Source of the DNA: Phoronis australis
Taxonomy: Eukaryota; Phoronida; Phoronidae
Assembly: GCA_002633005.1 (NCBI GenBank)
Contig: NMRA01000253.1
Coordinates: 261,251 to 325,250 of the forward strand
DNA length: 64,000 nucleotides
Direction: 5' to 3'
Shown here: in pieces, positions 49,073 through 59,893 of the stretch
Position numbering within the stretch: position 1 is the stretch's first letter
Layout of the letters: every line of letters begins with the position of its first letter
Notes under the pieces: model-generated
Database searches by the model: none
Told to the model about the DNA's origin: nothing
The model's input: only the letters and a program-made list of their open reading frames with translations
Translations under genes and position numbers: made by a program

Positions 49073-50251
49073 GGTCTCAGCAAGGGGTAGATAAAAGCAA
49101 TCTTTCTGTCTGAAATTACACTAAGGGCAAAGGATTGTATTTTCCAAGAATGGGAAACTAAGGTCGATAGTAATTATAGTTAATTATCTTTGTTGGCTGT
49201 TTTTCAAAATGTTTGTAGTGCACAATTCTTAGACGTGGTAGAAAATGCACATCTTAGAAAAACCATAACTGAAATTAGACGCTACGTTAAATGTTTAGAA
49301 ATTGAAGCAGGGAGCTGTGTAATTGACAGGGAATTGAGGCAGTGCGTACTTTGTTAAGAGTTTCTAATTTTTATGATCTCCATTTTATTACAAACTGTAC
49401 TTTATAAGATGATTTACGACATACATATACATGTGAGTTTATTTTCGCATTTAGAAACTGTCCATATTCTGCATTAGCTTAATGCAAGATGTCTGACTAT
49501 CGGTCAATCTGTCTAAATACATGCAACACCTGCAGTTCTGCGAATCATCGAGTTTCATTATGAGTATAAATGTTGAATTGCATACGTACATTTCATCAGT
49601 GCAAGCTTCTTTGTACTTTTAGGCATTTTTTCTTGTAGGCGCCGCAGGCTTTCAAGTTCAATTAATTTGTAGCACATTAAAGTGTATCCACTTGATCAAG
49701 CGCCACCTGAGCTCTAACATGAGACCACAAACATGTACCCAGGAGTAATACTAATCGAGGCACTTTTCAATACTACGCAAATTGGAATAGTGTCACTTTT
49801 TTAATGCCATTAAGCATTATCAAATGTAACTCCGTTGTTTTTCAATAGAATTGGATAATCTTAAGTCGACAGGAATCCCTTGATGAGCCGTTGATGGTAT
49901 ATGATAATCCTAGAAACAAAATATAAACATGTTGTTTTCTACATAGTTTTTACTTTGCACATCTGAGAGGTTAAAAGTATTGTTTTTTCAATTCTGAAAA
50001 ATACCGAAAGTGCAAAACATAATATAGGTTGTAATAATGAACCCTTAGTTATCGTCTTGAAGAGTTTTAACCTGACATTCTCAGAGAGAAAATGATAGGT
50101 TAAAAACTCGACCGATTTGCTAACACTAAAACCCGCCGTTATCTTCAAAGTCAATCGCAGCTTCAGCTATAGATCTGTAAAGATTAACTTGAGTAACCAC
50201 GCGCAAACATAGTCCTTTATAAACATTTTTGTAAACAGTGGGGATGGCATT

Positions 50252-50576
50252 AACAGCGAAGGAAACCTTTTTCATCTCATTTTTAACAAAAATAGGGTTC
50301 GTTGATTATCCCAGACATATTTTTCAATTACTTTCAGCTTTTCGTAATTTAATTAATTACTCATCGTCTACTGCGGAAGTTACGTTTTGGGAGGCAAGAA
50401 TTTCGCGCCAATTTCTTTTCATACAGTCTGACTGTGAGAGCCGTCGAGTCAGTCATTGTTCTACCTCGGTTGTGGTAAGTTCGGTCGTCGTTTGCTTTTG
50501 TTTACGAGTTATTCAACATGCCACGCTGTTGCTGCCTACCGAGATGTACTCATTATCGTCTCACGTACAGGGGAAG
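50252..50576. repeat. left arm of a 0.3-kb inverted repeat
   Basis: The reverse complement of 51256-51562 aligns along its whole length. Shared strings include GTTGATTAT, AATTTAATTAATT, GGAAGT.ACGTTTTGGGAG and GCGCCAATTTCTTTTCA, then GTTCGGTCGTCGTTTGCTTT and ACATGCCACGCTGTTGCT, ending at TCATTATCGTCTCAC. It covers the presumed promoter/5' part and first codons of a THAP gene. Confidence 0.85.
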
Positions 50577-50649
50577 AACTGTCCCACATGCCCAAGTGTT
50601 CCGCGACACACTCACAGTGGATGGTGACTTGAGCACCCCAACTGCTTAA
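50518..50649 (+). pseudogene. THAP-type zinc-finger gene fragment, plus-strand copy
   Basis: ATG 50518 begins MPRCCCLPRCTHYRL, close to the N-terminus of the facing minus-strand copy (MPRCCYVPGCTHYRL). The first Cys of the THAP C2CH finger is present. From about residue 15 the two copies diverge and this frame ends at TAA 50647. It is a 5' fragment only. Confidence 0.55.
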
Positions 50650-50887
50650 ATCCCGCCGTGCGACTCTCTCGCCACACACGTGGCACCTTCTAAATACATG
50701 TAGCTCCAATACAAGTCCACAATAAACATATCAAACTTAGGATCACCGACGCGTTCATTGGATAACGAACTGTCCTTTTCACTGGGTGTCAAACTGGGCC
50801 TGTATTCACTCCCACTACTCAACTTCGCTGCAGGGCTGCTTGCGTGCTCTGTACTAGAGACAACCGTGAGCACACGGGGAATCACTG

Positions 50888-51303
50888 CTAGTTCCTGGAA
50901 TTGCACGCTATGGGGTATGTTCGGAGGCAAGGGTGACAGTAGATGAAGTGCTTCCAGTCACTGTTCATAGTGGCCACAGCTCGCGAGGCTTCTCGCTTCA
51001 AAAACGCACTTCTCGGGGGTGGCAACGGGGCACTGCCGAGAATAAACAGCGACAGTATGGAACCCTTCTTCAAGCGTTGTTTCGAAGGGACCTTCATCAA
51101 TTCAGCATATCCCTGTCGTAATCTGACGGCTGAAAATGCTTGCCAATGCTTTGTTCGTTGCGTGGACGGGTAGCGCTGCGTTCTTCACACGAACGAGCTT
51201 AAGTACGGCGGAGTGTTTCATCCTTCGGAAAGCGATGCAAGGTACCCAAAGCGCGTGTGAGACGATAATGAGTACATCCCGGTACGTAGCAACAGCGTGG
51301 CAT
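50888..51303 (-). pseudogene. THAP-domain gene, inactivated
   Basis: From ATG at 51303 (minus) the frame reads MPRCCYVPGCTHYRL, then GTLHRFPKDETLRRT, then a TAA stop. 'LHRFPKD..LRR' is the conserved core of the THAP C2CH DNA-binding domain. The same frame resumes with GKHFQPSDYDRDMLN, the domain's C-terminal 'KHF..sdye' part; the Cys expected just before KHF is replaced. A shifted frame then gives QRLKKGSILSLFI, matching the 'l..gAvPSiF' end of THAP domains. THAP domains bind specific DNA and are related to P-element transposases. Stops and frameshifts rule out a normal protein. Confidence 0.65.
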
Positions 51304-51562
51304 GTTGACTGACTCGTAAACAAAAGCAAACGACGACCGAACTTATCTCATTCGAGATAGAACAACGACTGACTTGACAGCTCTCACAGTCTGACTGAAA
51401 AGAAATTGGCGCCAAATTCTTGTCTCCCAAAACGTTACTTCCGGAGTAGAGGACAAGAAATTAATTAAATTACGAGAACTTGTAATTAAGAGAAAAATAT
51501 CTCTGAGATAATCAACAAATCTTATTTTTGGTAAAAGTGACATGAAGAAGGTTGTCTTCGCC
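51256..51562. repeat. right arm of the 0.3-kb inverted repeat
   Basis: Pairs with 50252-50576, with about 680 bp between the arms. Differences are scattered substitutions and a few short indels, so the duplication is not recent. Confidence 0.85.
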
Positions 51563-53626
51563 TTTAAAGTTTGTTTAAATGTCCACTGTGAAAGTTTTTA
51601 ATGGCACAGATGTTTCGTACATGTTGCTACTAGGTTTTTTAATATGAGAATCCAGCTAGAATTCTGTAACAAAAATTTCCGTAGAAATTTGTTGCTTCAA
51701 TAATGTTGCTGGGCATGCAGCTCAACAGGTCAGGAACCAAGAGTTGAAAGTTGAGCAAAAAACCTGTCATGGTACAATACTGGGCATGACGGCAGATAAA
51801 TTATCTTATTATTGAACTAGTGCCAATCAGTGAAGACTTTAATTATATCGTGAAAATAAGCCAACTAGAAGGTAGTCATTTTAGAGGTGACTAGTTAAAT
51901 CCTACGGATCTAGTTTCAATGATAGAAAAGATTACTGCCGGATGAAGAAAAGACCTTACAATAAGGACCGCTGACAGTTGCTGTGGCGAATGCAGTCGGC
52001 ATTCATCCAAATTATTAATTTTCTTATATTAATTAGACCTTAGGTGCCGTAAGGCGTAACTACATGTATGTTTTGAGTAAAACTGCAAGTTGCGACGACA
52101 TTATCAAAAGGTCATGATAAATAATTTCTCCAGTTATCATAAAGAAAATTCAAATAAGGGCGGAGGTATATTATGCAGCCTTAAAATTAACTGTGGCAAG
52201 GTCATAACATAGGTTCACTTTTTATTGTAACACAAGCATAAGACAATACAAAAATAGTATAAACAATTAGCTCAGGAAATGAATTTTATCCAGGCTTTTA
52301 TGTTCATCTATCCATAAACTATGTCAGTAAAATATAATACTGAGCAATGACACAAATAGGAATAATTAATAACAAAATCAATTCAAATCAAACGGAATTA
52401 AAGGTAAATACATTTAAAAATACAAAACACAACAATTAGTATATTTTAGAAATGAAACTCTTACCGGTACATTTAAAAGTGTTATCATTCAGGTTTTGCG
52501 TTTTTGCAGCTTTTGAAAAAAGGCTAGATATTGGATGAAGTTCAGGGTCATCGGACTTTATTTCTATTAGGCGAGTGCATGTCTCCAATGAGTTAGTGCA
52601 TAAGCGGATTTAGGGGGCCCTTGGGCCTCCCTCCCCCTTGGCTGCCGCAAAAAATAAAACAGCAAGAGCGTAGGGAAATGCTGAACGTATTAATTAACCC
52701 CGGTAATTAAAATTATACGGATGAAACAAGATTTAAATGTATGCAGTCAAATTTGGAAAAACGACGCATTCGTAACGGAACTATGGCTAAGTTTTGGCTC
52801 TCCCGCGATATCCCAGGCGGCAGCAGTGGCGCTGCGCACTACGACTCCGCTTCCGTCATCTTCTCCACTGTGCAATGAAGAAAATTTACTTCATTTTTGT
52901 AAAGAAAATGAAAACTGAGTGATGATGAAAAAACGTAAACTGCTGGTAAGATGTGAATTTTAATCGGAGCCTTAGTGAATCACTCAGAAACTCCTATTTC
53001 TCTCTTTGTCAAACCTTAACTTCATACGATTTCCAAAGCAATCCCGTCATTATTGCCAACACGAAAAACGGACTTGGTCTTTTGAGGGATTTGAAGACTA
53101 TTTCAAATACAACAAATTTGTTAAGAACCGATTGCACAAAATATAAAACGTGTAATAAGCATTACAAAAAGAAGTAGGTTTCTCGCGCAAACGCTGTGGA
53201 CCATAAACAAGTACATGTTGCTCTCTTAGTATCAGACTAGGAGTTAAATCGTACTGGTGTAGGGGTGAAGCACGCTCGCTTTATCCGCCAGGTCTTGAGT
53301 GCCAGTCTGTGGTACTTGCAGTTTTTCCTGTTTGACACGTTCTCCGTGTTTTTTTTTGTTGTTGCCTTTTTTCTTGGATAATAGTTCAGGCATCAAGGAA
53401 AATGCTTGATTTTTAGAAGGAAAAACAGAAAAATTTCCTGGGCGGTAGGGGGGCAAACCCCCCTCCCGACGTCCCCCCATTAGGTGGTTTGCGCAAATGT
53501 CTTAAAGCCGGAGAAAATGTTGTTCCCCCTTTGTGATATCCAAGATCCACCACTGCAGTGTAGCGATAATAACCAGTTACATGTACTCCGTTTCGACTGT
53601 TGAATGGACTTCGTGAGTCACTTGCA
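51563..53626. other. noncoding stretch with one old repeat
   Basis: No gene recognised. It contains the second copy of the G-tract repeat (52605-52690), and a T-rich patch with CCCCCCTCCC-like runs at 53350-53480. Confidence 0.5.
52605..52690 (+). repeat. G-tract interspersed repeat, copy 2
   Basis: GCGGATTTAGGGGGCCC, then CCCCCTTGGCTGCCGCAA, AACAGCAAGAGCGTAG and GAAATGCTGAAC, in the same order as the reverse complement of 24080-24225. Confidence 0.7.
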
Positions 53627-53789
53627 TGTTGAAAATCATTTATTAGTTTAAGTTCCTTCTACGTTACATCGACCGCATTATTACGATTAACTGTTTCGGT
53701 GTAGTTAGTCATTTTTGCTCAATAGATGAGGTCATTCTCACGATGTGCTGTGGTTTTATTTTTTCCAATCAAAAGTGATAAATTTCAAC
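53627..53789 (+). repeat. 5' LTR of copia element
   Basis: Starts TGTTGAAAATC, ends AAATTTCAAC. It aligns with the 3' LTR through CATTTATTAGTTTA, ATCGACCGCATTATTACGAT, GTAGTTAGTC, TTGCTCAATAGAT and TGTGGTTTTATTTTTTCCA. Confidence 0.88.
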
Positions 53790-53790
53790 T

Positions 53791-53810
53791 GGTTATGGGC
53801 CCAGGACGCT
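53791..53810 (+). other. primer-binding site matching the anticodon arm of initiator-Met tRNA
   Basis: GGTTATGGGCCCAGGACGCT directly follows the 5' LTR. Its reverse complement contains CTGGGCCCATAACC, the anticodon stem-loop (CAT anticodon) of animal initiator methionine tRNA, and by my recall of that tRNA it matches 19 of 20 bases. Drosophila copia is known to prime from a cleaved 5' half of this tRNA, and the same mechanism is inferred here. Confidence 0.8.
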
Positions 53811-53940
53811 ATTGCGACTTTACAGTTGAATTGAATGAAATCTGGACGATTTTTGTGTGCCACTAATTGGTTGATTTGTGACGTTGCGTCGTTGTTTTTG
53901 ACTTGGAAAACGGACGACTGTTGAACGTGAAAAATCAAAG

Positions 53941-54690
53941 ATGGCGGAAAAATCAGTGATTTCGGTAATTTCACCGTAGGTTGGTAAAAACTATACAACG
54001 TGGAAGGTTCAGTGTCAAATGGCACTGATGAAAAATGGCCTATGGAACAATATCGCGGGTAAGGAAGATTCTCCTTCGGGATATGATGCTTCAAAACTCG
54101 AGAAATACAATGTAAGAAGGGACAAAGCCCTTGCTACCATAGTTCTCTCAATGGACACTAGTTTGTTGTACATACTAGGAGACCCGGTGGATCCCTGTGA
54201 CGTGTGGCAGAAATTGCAGAACCAGTTTCAAAGGAAAACTTGGATAAATAAGCTGCATTTACGTAAGAAACTATATTCAATGAAGTTAAATGCAGGTGAT
54301 GACGTCAGTGCTCATATCAAATCCATGACTGAGCTTCTTAATGAACTTGCAGTAATTGGTGATACAGGAAACGATGAAGATCGTGTTGTGCATCTTCTTG
54401 CAAGTCTTTCCGATATGTATGCTGTGTTGTTTTACAGCATTGGAAGCTTGCGAGGAGGTGCCTAGGATGGAATTAGTGACTGAGCGTTTATTACACGAGG
54501 AGCGGAAACTTAGCGAACAGTCAGCCGGGGAAGCACTTGTCGCTCGGGAAAAGACTAGGTTAAACGAGGGTCCTCAGTGTTATGGATGTAAATTGTATGG
54601 TCACATAAAACGTAATTGTCCAAACAAAAATGGCAGTGATAGAAAATACAAAGCCGATACAGCCAACATAGCGACTAAGGACAGTGAGAG
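53941..54690 (+). pseudogene. copia gag with zinc knuckle
   Basis: Starts at ATG 53941 (MAEKSVISVISP), then an in-frame TAG at 53977. The gag core reads TWKVQCQMALMKNGLW, KALATIVLSMDTSLLYILG, LHLRKKLYSMKLNAGDDVSA and HIKSMTELLNELAVIGD, the pattern of copia-type UBN2 gag. A one-base frameshift near 54430 moves to the frame carrying CYGCKLYGHIKRNC at 54578-54619, a perfect CX2CX4HX4C RNA-binding knuckle. Confidence 0.85.
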
Positions 54691-55369
54691 TGAGGTGTCT
54701 GTTGGCTTGCTGATCAATGCAATGCTTACTAATGCTAGGTCTACACGTGAATGGATCATAGACTCGGGAGCACCAACACACATGTGCAAGGACAAAGCAA
54801 AATATACCGAGTTTACGGAGCTTCAGGACAGTAGAGACGTAACGCTTGGGGATGGGCGTGTTTTAAAAGGAACCGGCCAAGGAGCGGTTAAACTCGAACT
54901 TGATTCCCTGAACGGGAATAGCACAAAATGTGTGTTAGAAAATGTTCTGTTTGTACCAAGCCTGTAATTCAGTTTCTTAAGCGTTTCACAAGCTACCAGC
55001 AAACTTGGCACCATAGAATTTACTAATACTGAATGTAACATTATGGATGATGTTGGTAAAGCAGTTGCAAAAGGCCGTAAAGTCAATGGCCTGTATTACT
55101 TAAATGTAAAGCCCGTGACTGAGTGTGTGTCAGTAGCAGAGACTAACTCACAGTTTGAGTTGTGACATCGTCGTTTTGGACATTCAGGTGGCCAAAGTTT
55201 GAAACAGTTGATACGCAGTAAGATGACAATTGGACTTGACTGTAAGTCGGATTGTAAACTGGGAGTTTGTGAGCCTTGTGTTCAAGGTAAACTGCACAGA
55301 GCCAGATCTCCAGAAGGTAAGGCCCATCGTAGCAATGTTTCTCTGGGACTCGTGCACACTGATGTTTCT
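54691..55369 (+). pseudogene. copia protease and integrase N-terminal part
   Basis: WIIDSGAPTHMCKD is the aspartic protease active site (DSG, about 54754-54795). A TAA at 54966 and a Trp-to-stop TGA at 55163 interrupt the frame. They are followed by the pre-integrase HHCC domain (HRRFGHSGGQSL, then CEPCVQGKLHRA) and the first catalytic Asp block LVHTDVSG, where the MITE is inserted. Confidence 0.85.
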
Positions 55370-55770
55370 GGGCCCGGTCTCCAATCTTTTACTCGAAACG
55401 GAACTCGAAATTAGGTTTGGCATTTCCTACTCTACTTTTGGGCGAACTCAAGATAAGTGTCTATTATTCTATGCTCGAGTACACAATAACTTACGAAGAT
55501 AATTTATTGCCCTTAGTTCACAGTTTGTAAACTCAATATTAAAGCAATAAGTTCGAGTTTGAACTCGAAATTTCGAGTTTTACTCAAGTTTGTAGCACGA
55601 ATATAAGGGTCTTCAAGGGCAAACTTGAACTAGAAACTCCTATGCATAAACTATAATGTATTCGAGCACAGTCTGATAACCAATTATCTTAAGTTAGCAC
55701 AAAAGGAGCAGAGAAATTGCCAAAAATAGTTTCGAGTTCGTTTCGAGTACAAAGATTAGAGACCGGGCCC
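55370..55770. mobile_element. fold-back MITE, copy B, nested in copia integrase
   Basis: Terminal sequence GGGCCCGGTCTCCAATC on the left, and GATTAGAGACCGGGCCC (its inverted equivalent with one change and one shift) on the right. It aligns along its length with 20623-21026. The integrase frame ends with TCT just before it and resumes at TGGTAAAGTG after it. Frame continuity needs about five bases between these points, so the pre-insertion site probably read TCT-GGGCC-TGG. It must be younger than the copia element it interrupts. Confidence 0.9.
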
Positions 55771-56370
55771 TGGTAAAGTGAGCACAGCTTCCCTCAGTGG
55801 CTTTGAATGCTTTCTATCATTTGTCGATGATTATTCCCGGTATACTTGGGTGTACTTTATCAAGCGTAAGGATCAGGTATTCGATACCTTTTTAGAATGG
55901 AAGGCTATGGCTTACTGGTCAGAAACTCAAAACTCTCAGATCTGACAGTGGAGGAGAGTACATTTCAAAGCAGTTTGAACAGTACCTCAGACGAGAGGGA
56001 ATCAGACACCAAGTAACTGTTCCGAAGACACCAGAGCAAAACGGAGTTGCCAAAAGAATGAATCGCACCCTTGTCGAAACTGCACGCTCAATGCTTGCTG
56101 AATCGCTTTTACCCAGAAGTTTTTGGGCAGAGGAAGTCTCCACTGCTACCCATTTGCGAAACCTAAGTCCTACGAGGGCAGTAAAAGGTAAAACTCCATT
56201 TGCGGCTTTAATGGGGAGAAACCGAGCGTTGACACTCTACGTGTTTTTGGCTGCAGAGCATACGCACATATGCCTAAGGACGAACCTTCTAAGTTTGATT
56301 CAAAATCTAGAAAGACCATCTTTCTATGTTATGCACCTGGTAGTATGGCATATGGTGTATGTGATATAAC
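55771..56370 (+). pseudogene. copia integrase core, remainder
   Basis: Resumes with LSGFECFLSFVDDYSRYTW (second Asp block), then after a frameshift near 55915 SDSGGEYISKQFEQYLRREG and PEQNGVAKRMNRTLVETARS, which holds the Glu of the DDE triad. 'PEQNG.aER.NRTL' is the usual block; here Lys-Arg replaces the usual Glu-Arg. A further frameshift lies near 56230. Confidence 0.85.
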
Positions 56371-57320
56371 TCGTGATCGAGTCATTCTTACTCGTGATGT
56401 TGTGTTTGATAAATACATATTCGGACTTGAGAAGGAGTATAAAAGGCCATCGGTACTGTCTGAGATTGGTAGTGAGAAATGTATCGATGTGGAACAGGCG
56501 GATGATAACCAGTCGGAATCGAATGAAACTCCTGATTATTCGGTAGAGTTACTTACGTCGAACCGCGAGAGACACAGTCCAGATAGGTACGGTGAATGGG
56601 TTTACACTGCTCAAAATAAGTCTCAACCTATTTCGGTGAGTGAAGCATTATCCGGCTCTAACAAGGTAAACTGGAGGTCTGCTATGGATAAGGAATTGGA
56701 ATCACTTTGTGAACACAATGTGTGGACATTGGTTGAACCCCCATAAATCGCTCTGTTGTTGGGTGTAAATGTGAGTTTAAAGAGAAACTTGGGTCTGGCG
56801 GCTGTGTTCAGCGTTACAAGGCACGGCTAGTGGCACAGGGTTTCTCAAAATGTTTTGGTTAGGACTATGATGACACTGTTAGTCCTGTTGTAAGACCGGA
56901 GACTGTAGGAGCATTGATTGCTCTTGCATTAAAGCAAAATATGATGCTTCGTTAGATTGATGTGAACACTGCATTTCTAAATGGTGTGTTACATGAAGAG
57001 GTGTACATGACACAACCCGATGTGATTGGTTGAGAAAGGCAAGGAAAACATTGTCTGTAAGATCGACAAGAGTATTTATGGGTTGAAACAGTCACCTTGT
57101 TGTAGGAACATTGTTTTGGGTGAGCATTTGCACAACATTGGTTTTAAACGTTCAGATAACGATCCATGCATTTATATGTTGGATGGTGGTACTACTATAA
57201 TAGCAGTTTATGTCGATGACATACATATTGCTGCAACTGATGATGAAGAAATGTCAGAGATTAAGCGAGCAATAAAGGCAAAATTCAAAGTAACTGACAT
57301 CCTTGGGGGTTGTGATTGAT
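56270..57320 (+). pseudogene. copia linker and reverse transcriptase
   Basis: A 158-codon frame ends with DVVFDKYIFG, PISVSEALSGSNKVNWRSAM and DKELESLCEHNVWTLVEPP, the normal lead into copia RT. The RT follows with several stops: YKARLVAQGFSKCFG, VSPVVRPETVGALIALALKQ, DVNTAFLNGVLHEEVYM, DKSIYGLKQSPCC and YVDDIHIAATDDEEM. The YVDD catalytic box (57209-57220) is intact even though the frame is not. Confidence 0.88.
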
Positions 57321-58137
57321 CACCTATCAAATGATTGCGCGGTTAGTTTGTCACAATCAGCTTACACTACCAAAGTCCTGGACAACTTTTGTATGAGCGA
57401 GTGTAAGCCAGTCAGTACCCCTATGGAAATGGGTTTGAAACTTGAACCAAATGATGTTGCTACTTTTGATCATGGATTGAATTGTATATCAGTTTGCTGT
57501 TGGAAGTTTACTATATCTGAGCCAGTGGACAAGGCCAGATATAGCATTTGCAGTGAGTCGTGTTTCTCACTTCTGCTCGAAACCGACCGAACAGCACTGA
57601 TTTGCTGTAAAGCGGATAATGCGATACTTGAAAGTATCGGTTAATTTCGGATTGCAATTTCCAAGTAGTGAGTTCTCGGACTGTGTTGGACATTCCGACT
57701 CAGACTGTGGAGGAGATGTCGTACGTAGATCGACATCTGGATATAATTGTTATGTGGCTGGATCAGTTGTCAGCTGGAGAAGCAAACATCAATCATGTGT
57801 TGCTCTGTCATCGGGTGAAGTGGAGTATGTTGCCTTGGGGATGGCTGCACAGGAAGCCATGTGACTTTCCAAACTTGTGCTCGAGTTGAATGGAATTCAA
57901 AAACCGATGACTATTTTTGAGGATACCCGGGCAGCCATATCCATGTGTCACAATCCAAAATTTCATGGTCGTGCCAAACACATTGAAATCAAACATCACT
58001 TTATCCGTGATCTGGTCAGCACTGGTTCTATTGACTTAAAGTATTGTTGCAGTGTACTAATGATAGTAGATATGTTGACCAAGCCATTGCCAAGAGAAGC
58101 ATTCGAAAAACTCAGGGCCATGGCAGGAGTTAGTTAA
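57300..58137 (+). pseudogene. copia RT end and RNase H
   Basis: Reads LSQSAYTTKVLDNFCMSECK and PVSTPMEMGLKL, then after frameshifts GHSDSDCGGDVVRRSTSGY, SWRSKHQSCVALSSGEVEYV, and finally FEDTRAAISMCHNPKFHGRA and KHIEIKHHFIRDLV. These are the Asp, Glu and Asp blocks of copia RNase H. The stop is TAA 58135-58137. The interior between 57440 and 57640 is badly scrambled. Confidence 0.88.
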
Positions 58138-58284
58138 ACATTAGTTTGCTATTTGCTCAACGGTTAACATAAGCGAGGAGGAGTGTTAGCATTTATTAGT
58201 TAACGTCTAGTGGATACTTTATCATACCTGCATTGAGGACTTTGAGAAACTCTTTTATTGGTTATGTTTGAACTTAAACACAAA

Positions 58285-58298
58285 CAACTGAGGAGGAG
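58285..58298 (+). other. polypurine tract of the copia element
   Basis: AACTGAGGAGGAG directly before the 3' LTR TGTTGG. A similar AGCGAGGAGGAGTGTT lies upstream at about 58173-58188. Confidence 0.7.
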
Positions 58299-58475
58299 TG
58301 TTGGAAATCATTTATTAGTTTACATGGAAGTTCCTTCTACATGTAGGTTGCATCGACCGCATTATTACGATTAGTTGTTTCGTTGTAGTTAGTCTCTTTT
58401 GCTCAATAGATTAGGTCATTCTTACGATGTGTTGTGGTTTTATTTTTTCCAGTCAAAAAGTGATATATTTCAACA
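58299..58475 (+). repeat. 3' LTR of copia element
   Basis: Begins TGTTGGAAATC and ends ATATTTCAACA. It is longer than the 5' LTR by about 14 bases, mainly a CATGGAA insertion and a CATGTAGGTTG change. Confidence 0.88.
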
Positions 58476-58931
58476 CTGCATTCATCAGATCAACAAGACA
58501 AAAACTGCATTGCGTATTTTTTGTTTTAATGCAAATCGACAATTCTCGCCGTTTTTTCCGGACATTCGCTGAAATCCCGACTGGTGACGTTACTGTTTAT
58601 ATATCCTTTTAAAAATATACGAAATTTGTTGTACGGGGTTTGCCTCAGCGGCAGAGGGTCAGGTCCCAACTACGGAGCAACACGGTTTGCAGTGAAAAGG
58701 TAACTTTTAACTAATAGTGTTCCTTTAAGAGAAAATTTCGTTCGCGGTAGTGTGGCAAATGAGATGAAGTATTCACGTGACTGTAAATTGCTGTGGACAA
58801 TTTTGGTTCACAAAATATATCTTCATTCTCAACAAGGATTTTAAAAATACATAGTTTGTGCATTATACTTTAGTAAATATTTAAAGAAATGCAACCTCTG
58901 GAAACTAAAGTAGTAGATTCCTACAAGCAGT

Positions 58932-59160
58932 CAATATTACATGTACATGCAAAAATACATCCATTATTCTATCCACAAATTTACTTCCTGCATTCATAAA
59001 ATTACATCCACAAAGTTACTTACCCAGAAAGTACATCAACAGAACCTACATGCCCAAAATTACATGTGTACTTCCACAAAAAGTCAAATCAAATCCACAA
59101 AATTACATCTGCAATTCACCAAAAACTACGTTAGCAAAAATTACATCTATAAAATCTAAC
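58932..59160. repeat. degenerate TTACATCCACAAAA repeat
   Basis: About a dozen loosely spaced variants of AAAATTACATCCACAA, roughly 15-20 bases apart. It looks like an old, decayed minisatellite. The 72-codon frame across it reflects the repeat. Confidence 0.55.
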
Positions 59161-59743
59161 TTTTCCCGTCAAATACGTTACATGACATCATTGACAAGTA
59201 AAACTTTCTATGCTGATTTTTTTACAAAAACAAGAAAAAGCACGAGGCATAACTAAGCAGCTTTTACTACTTTCAGTACCGGACTAACCGTTACGTGACT
59301 CTTTATAGTGACTTTGTGTTAAGACAGCAGTCGGTCTGCACTATCCGGTCTATATATTGGCTCTACATACAGTGTACACTGTATTGCGTATCAAAATCAC
59401 AAAAGACAATTTGGCGACTTTTTAGCCGTCACGTACATGTATCATTTTCTTGACTCTGTGCAAATGTACTACTAGTCTGTTGGAATTAGTGCTGTAAGGA
59501 GAATGTCAACATTTCATGTTACTTTAAGATCTGAATTAATGACTTTTTGCAATTTTTCTTTAACCAATTGGGTACCATATTAATGTTGACGCCAAAGTTT
59601 GCATATAAACACAGTTCTGCAGAGACGCCTAGGCGTTTGTAAGCGGGGTAATAGACACCGACTGAAATGTTATGCTACGTCAAATTAAACAAGTTTCCTT
59701 GTATAAAATATTTCCAAGTCCTAATTGGCAACACGTTTTTAGA

Positions 59744-59749
59744 TTTATT
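59744..59749 (-). terminator. candidate polyadenylation signal of the LRR-Ig gene
   Basis: AATAAA on the minus strand, about 145 nt after the stop codon of the LRR-Ig gene. Confidence 0.45.
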
Positions 59750-59893
59750 GACAAATAGAAACTATTCATTAACAAAGGCCAAAGTGATTTTTGTAAGACA
59801 ACCCTATATTCCTTACCAACAAACTTTTAAACCATAGTATCTTTGGGAGTTTCCAAAACATACTAGTAAGGCTTGAAATTAACGCCAGAAGAC

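Larger units (their letters stand above)
40790..50230. other. noncoding stretch, no gene seen
   Basis: No exon with splice, domain or length support. Frames at 43193-43546 and 44393-44629 were inspected and not recognised. Microsatellite, hairpin and direct-repeat features inside are listed separately. Confidence 0.45.
53627..58475 (+). mobile_element. Ty1/copia LTR retrotransposon, full length but inactivated
   Basis: Two similar LTRs (53627-53789 and 58299-58475), both starting TGTTGRAAATC, enclose gag-pol in copia order: gag, zinc knuckle, protease, integrase, reverse transcriptase, RNase H. A primer-binding site follows the 5' LTR and a purine tract (GAGGAGGAG) precedes the 3' LTR. Flanking bases TTGCA and CTGCA look like a 5-bp target duplication with one change. 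Premature stops, at least four frameshifts and a 401-bp MITE in the integrase make it dead. LTR differences indicate some age. Confidence 0.92.
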
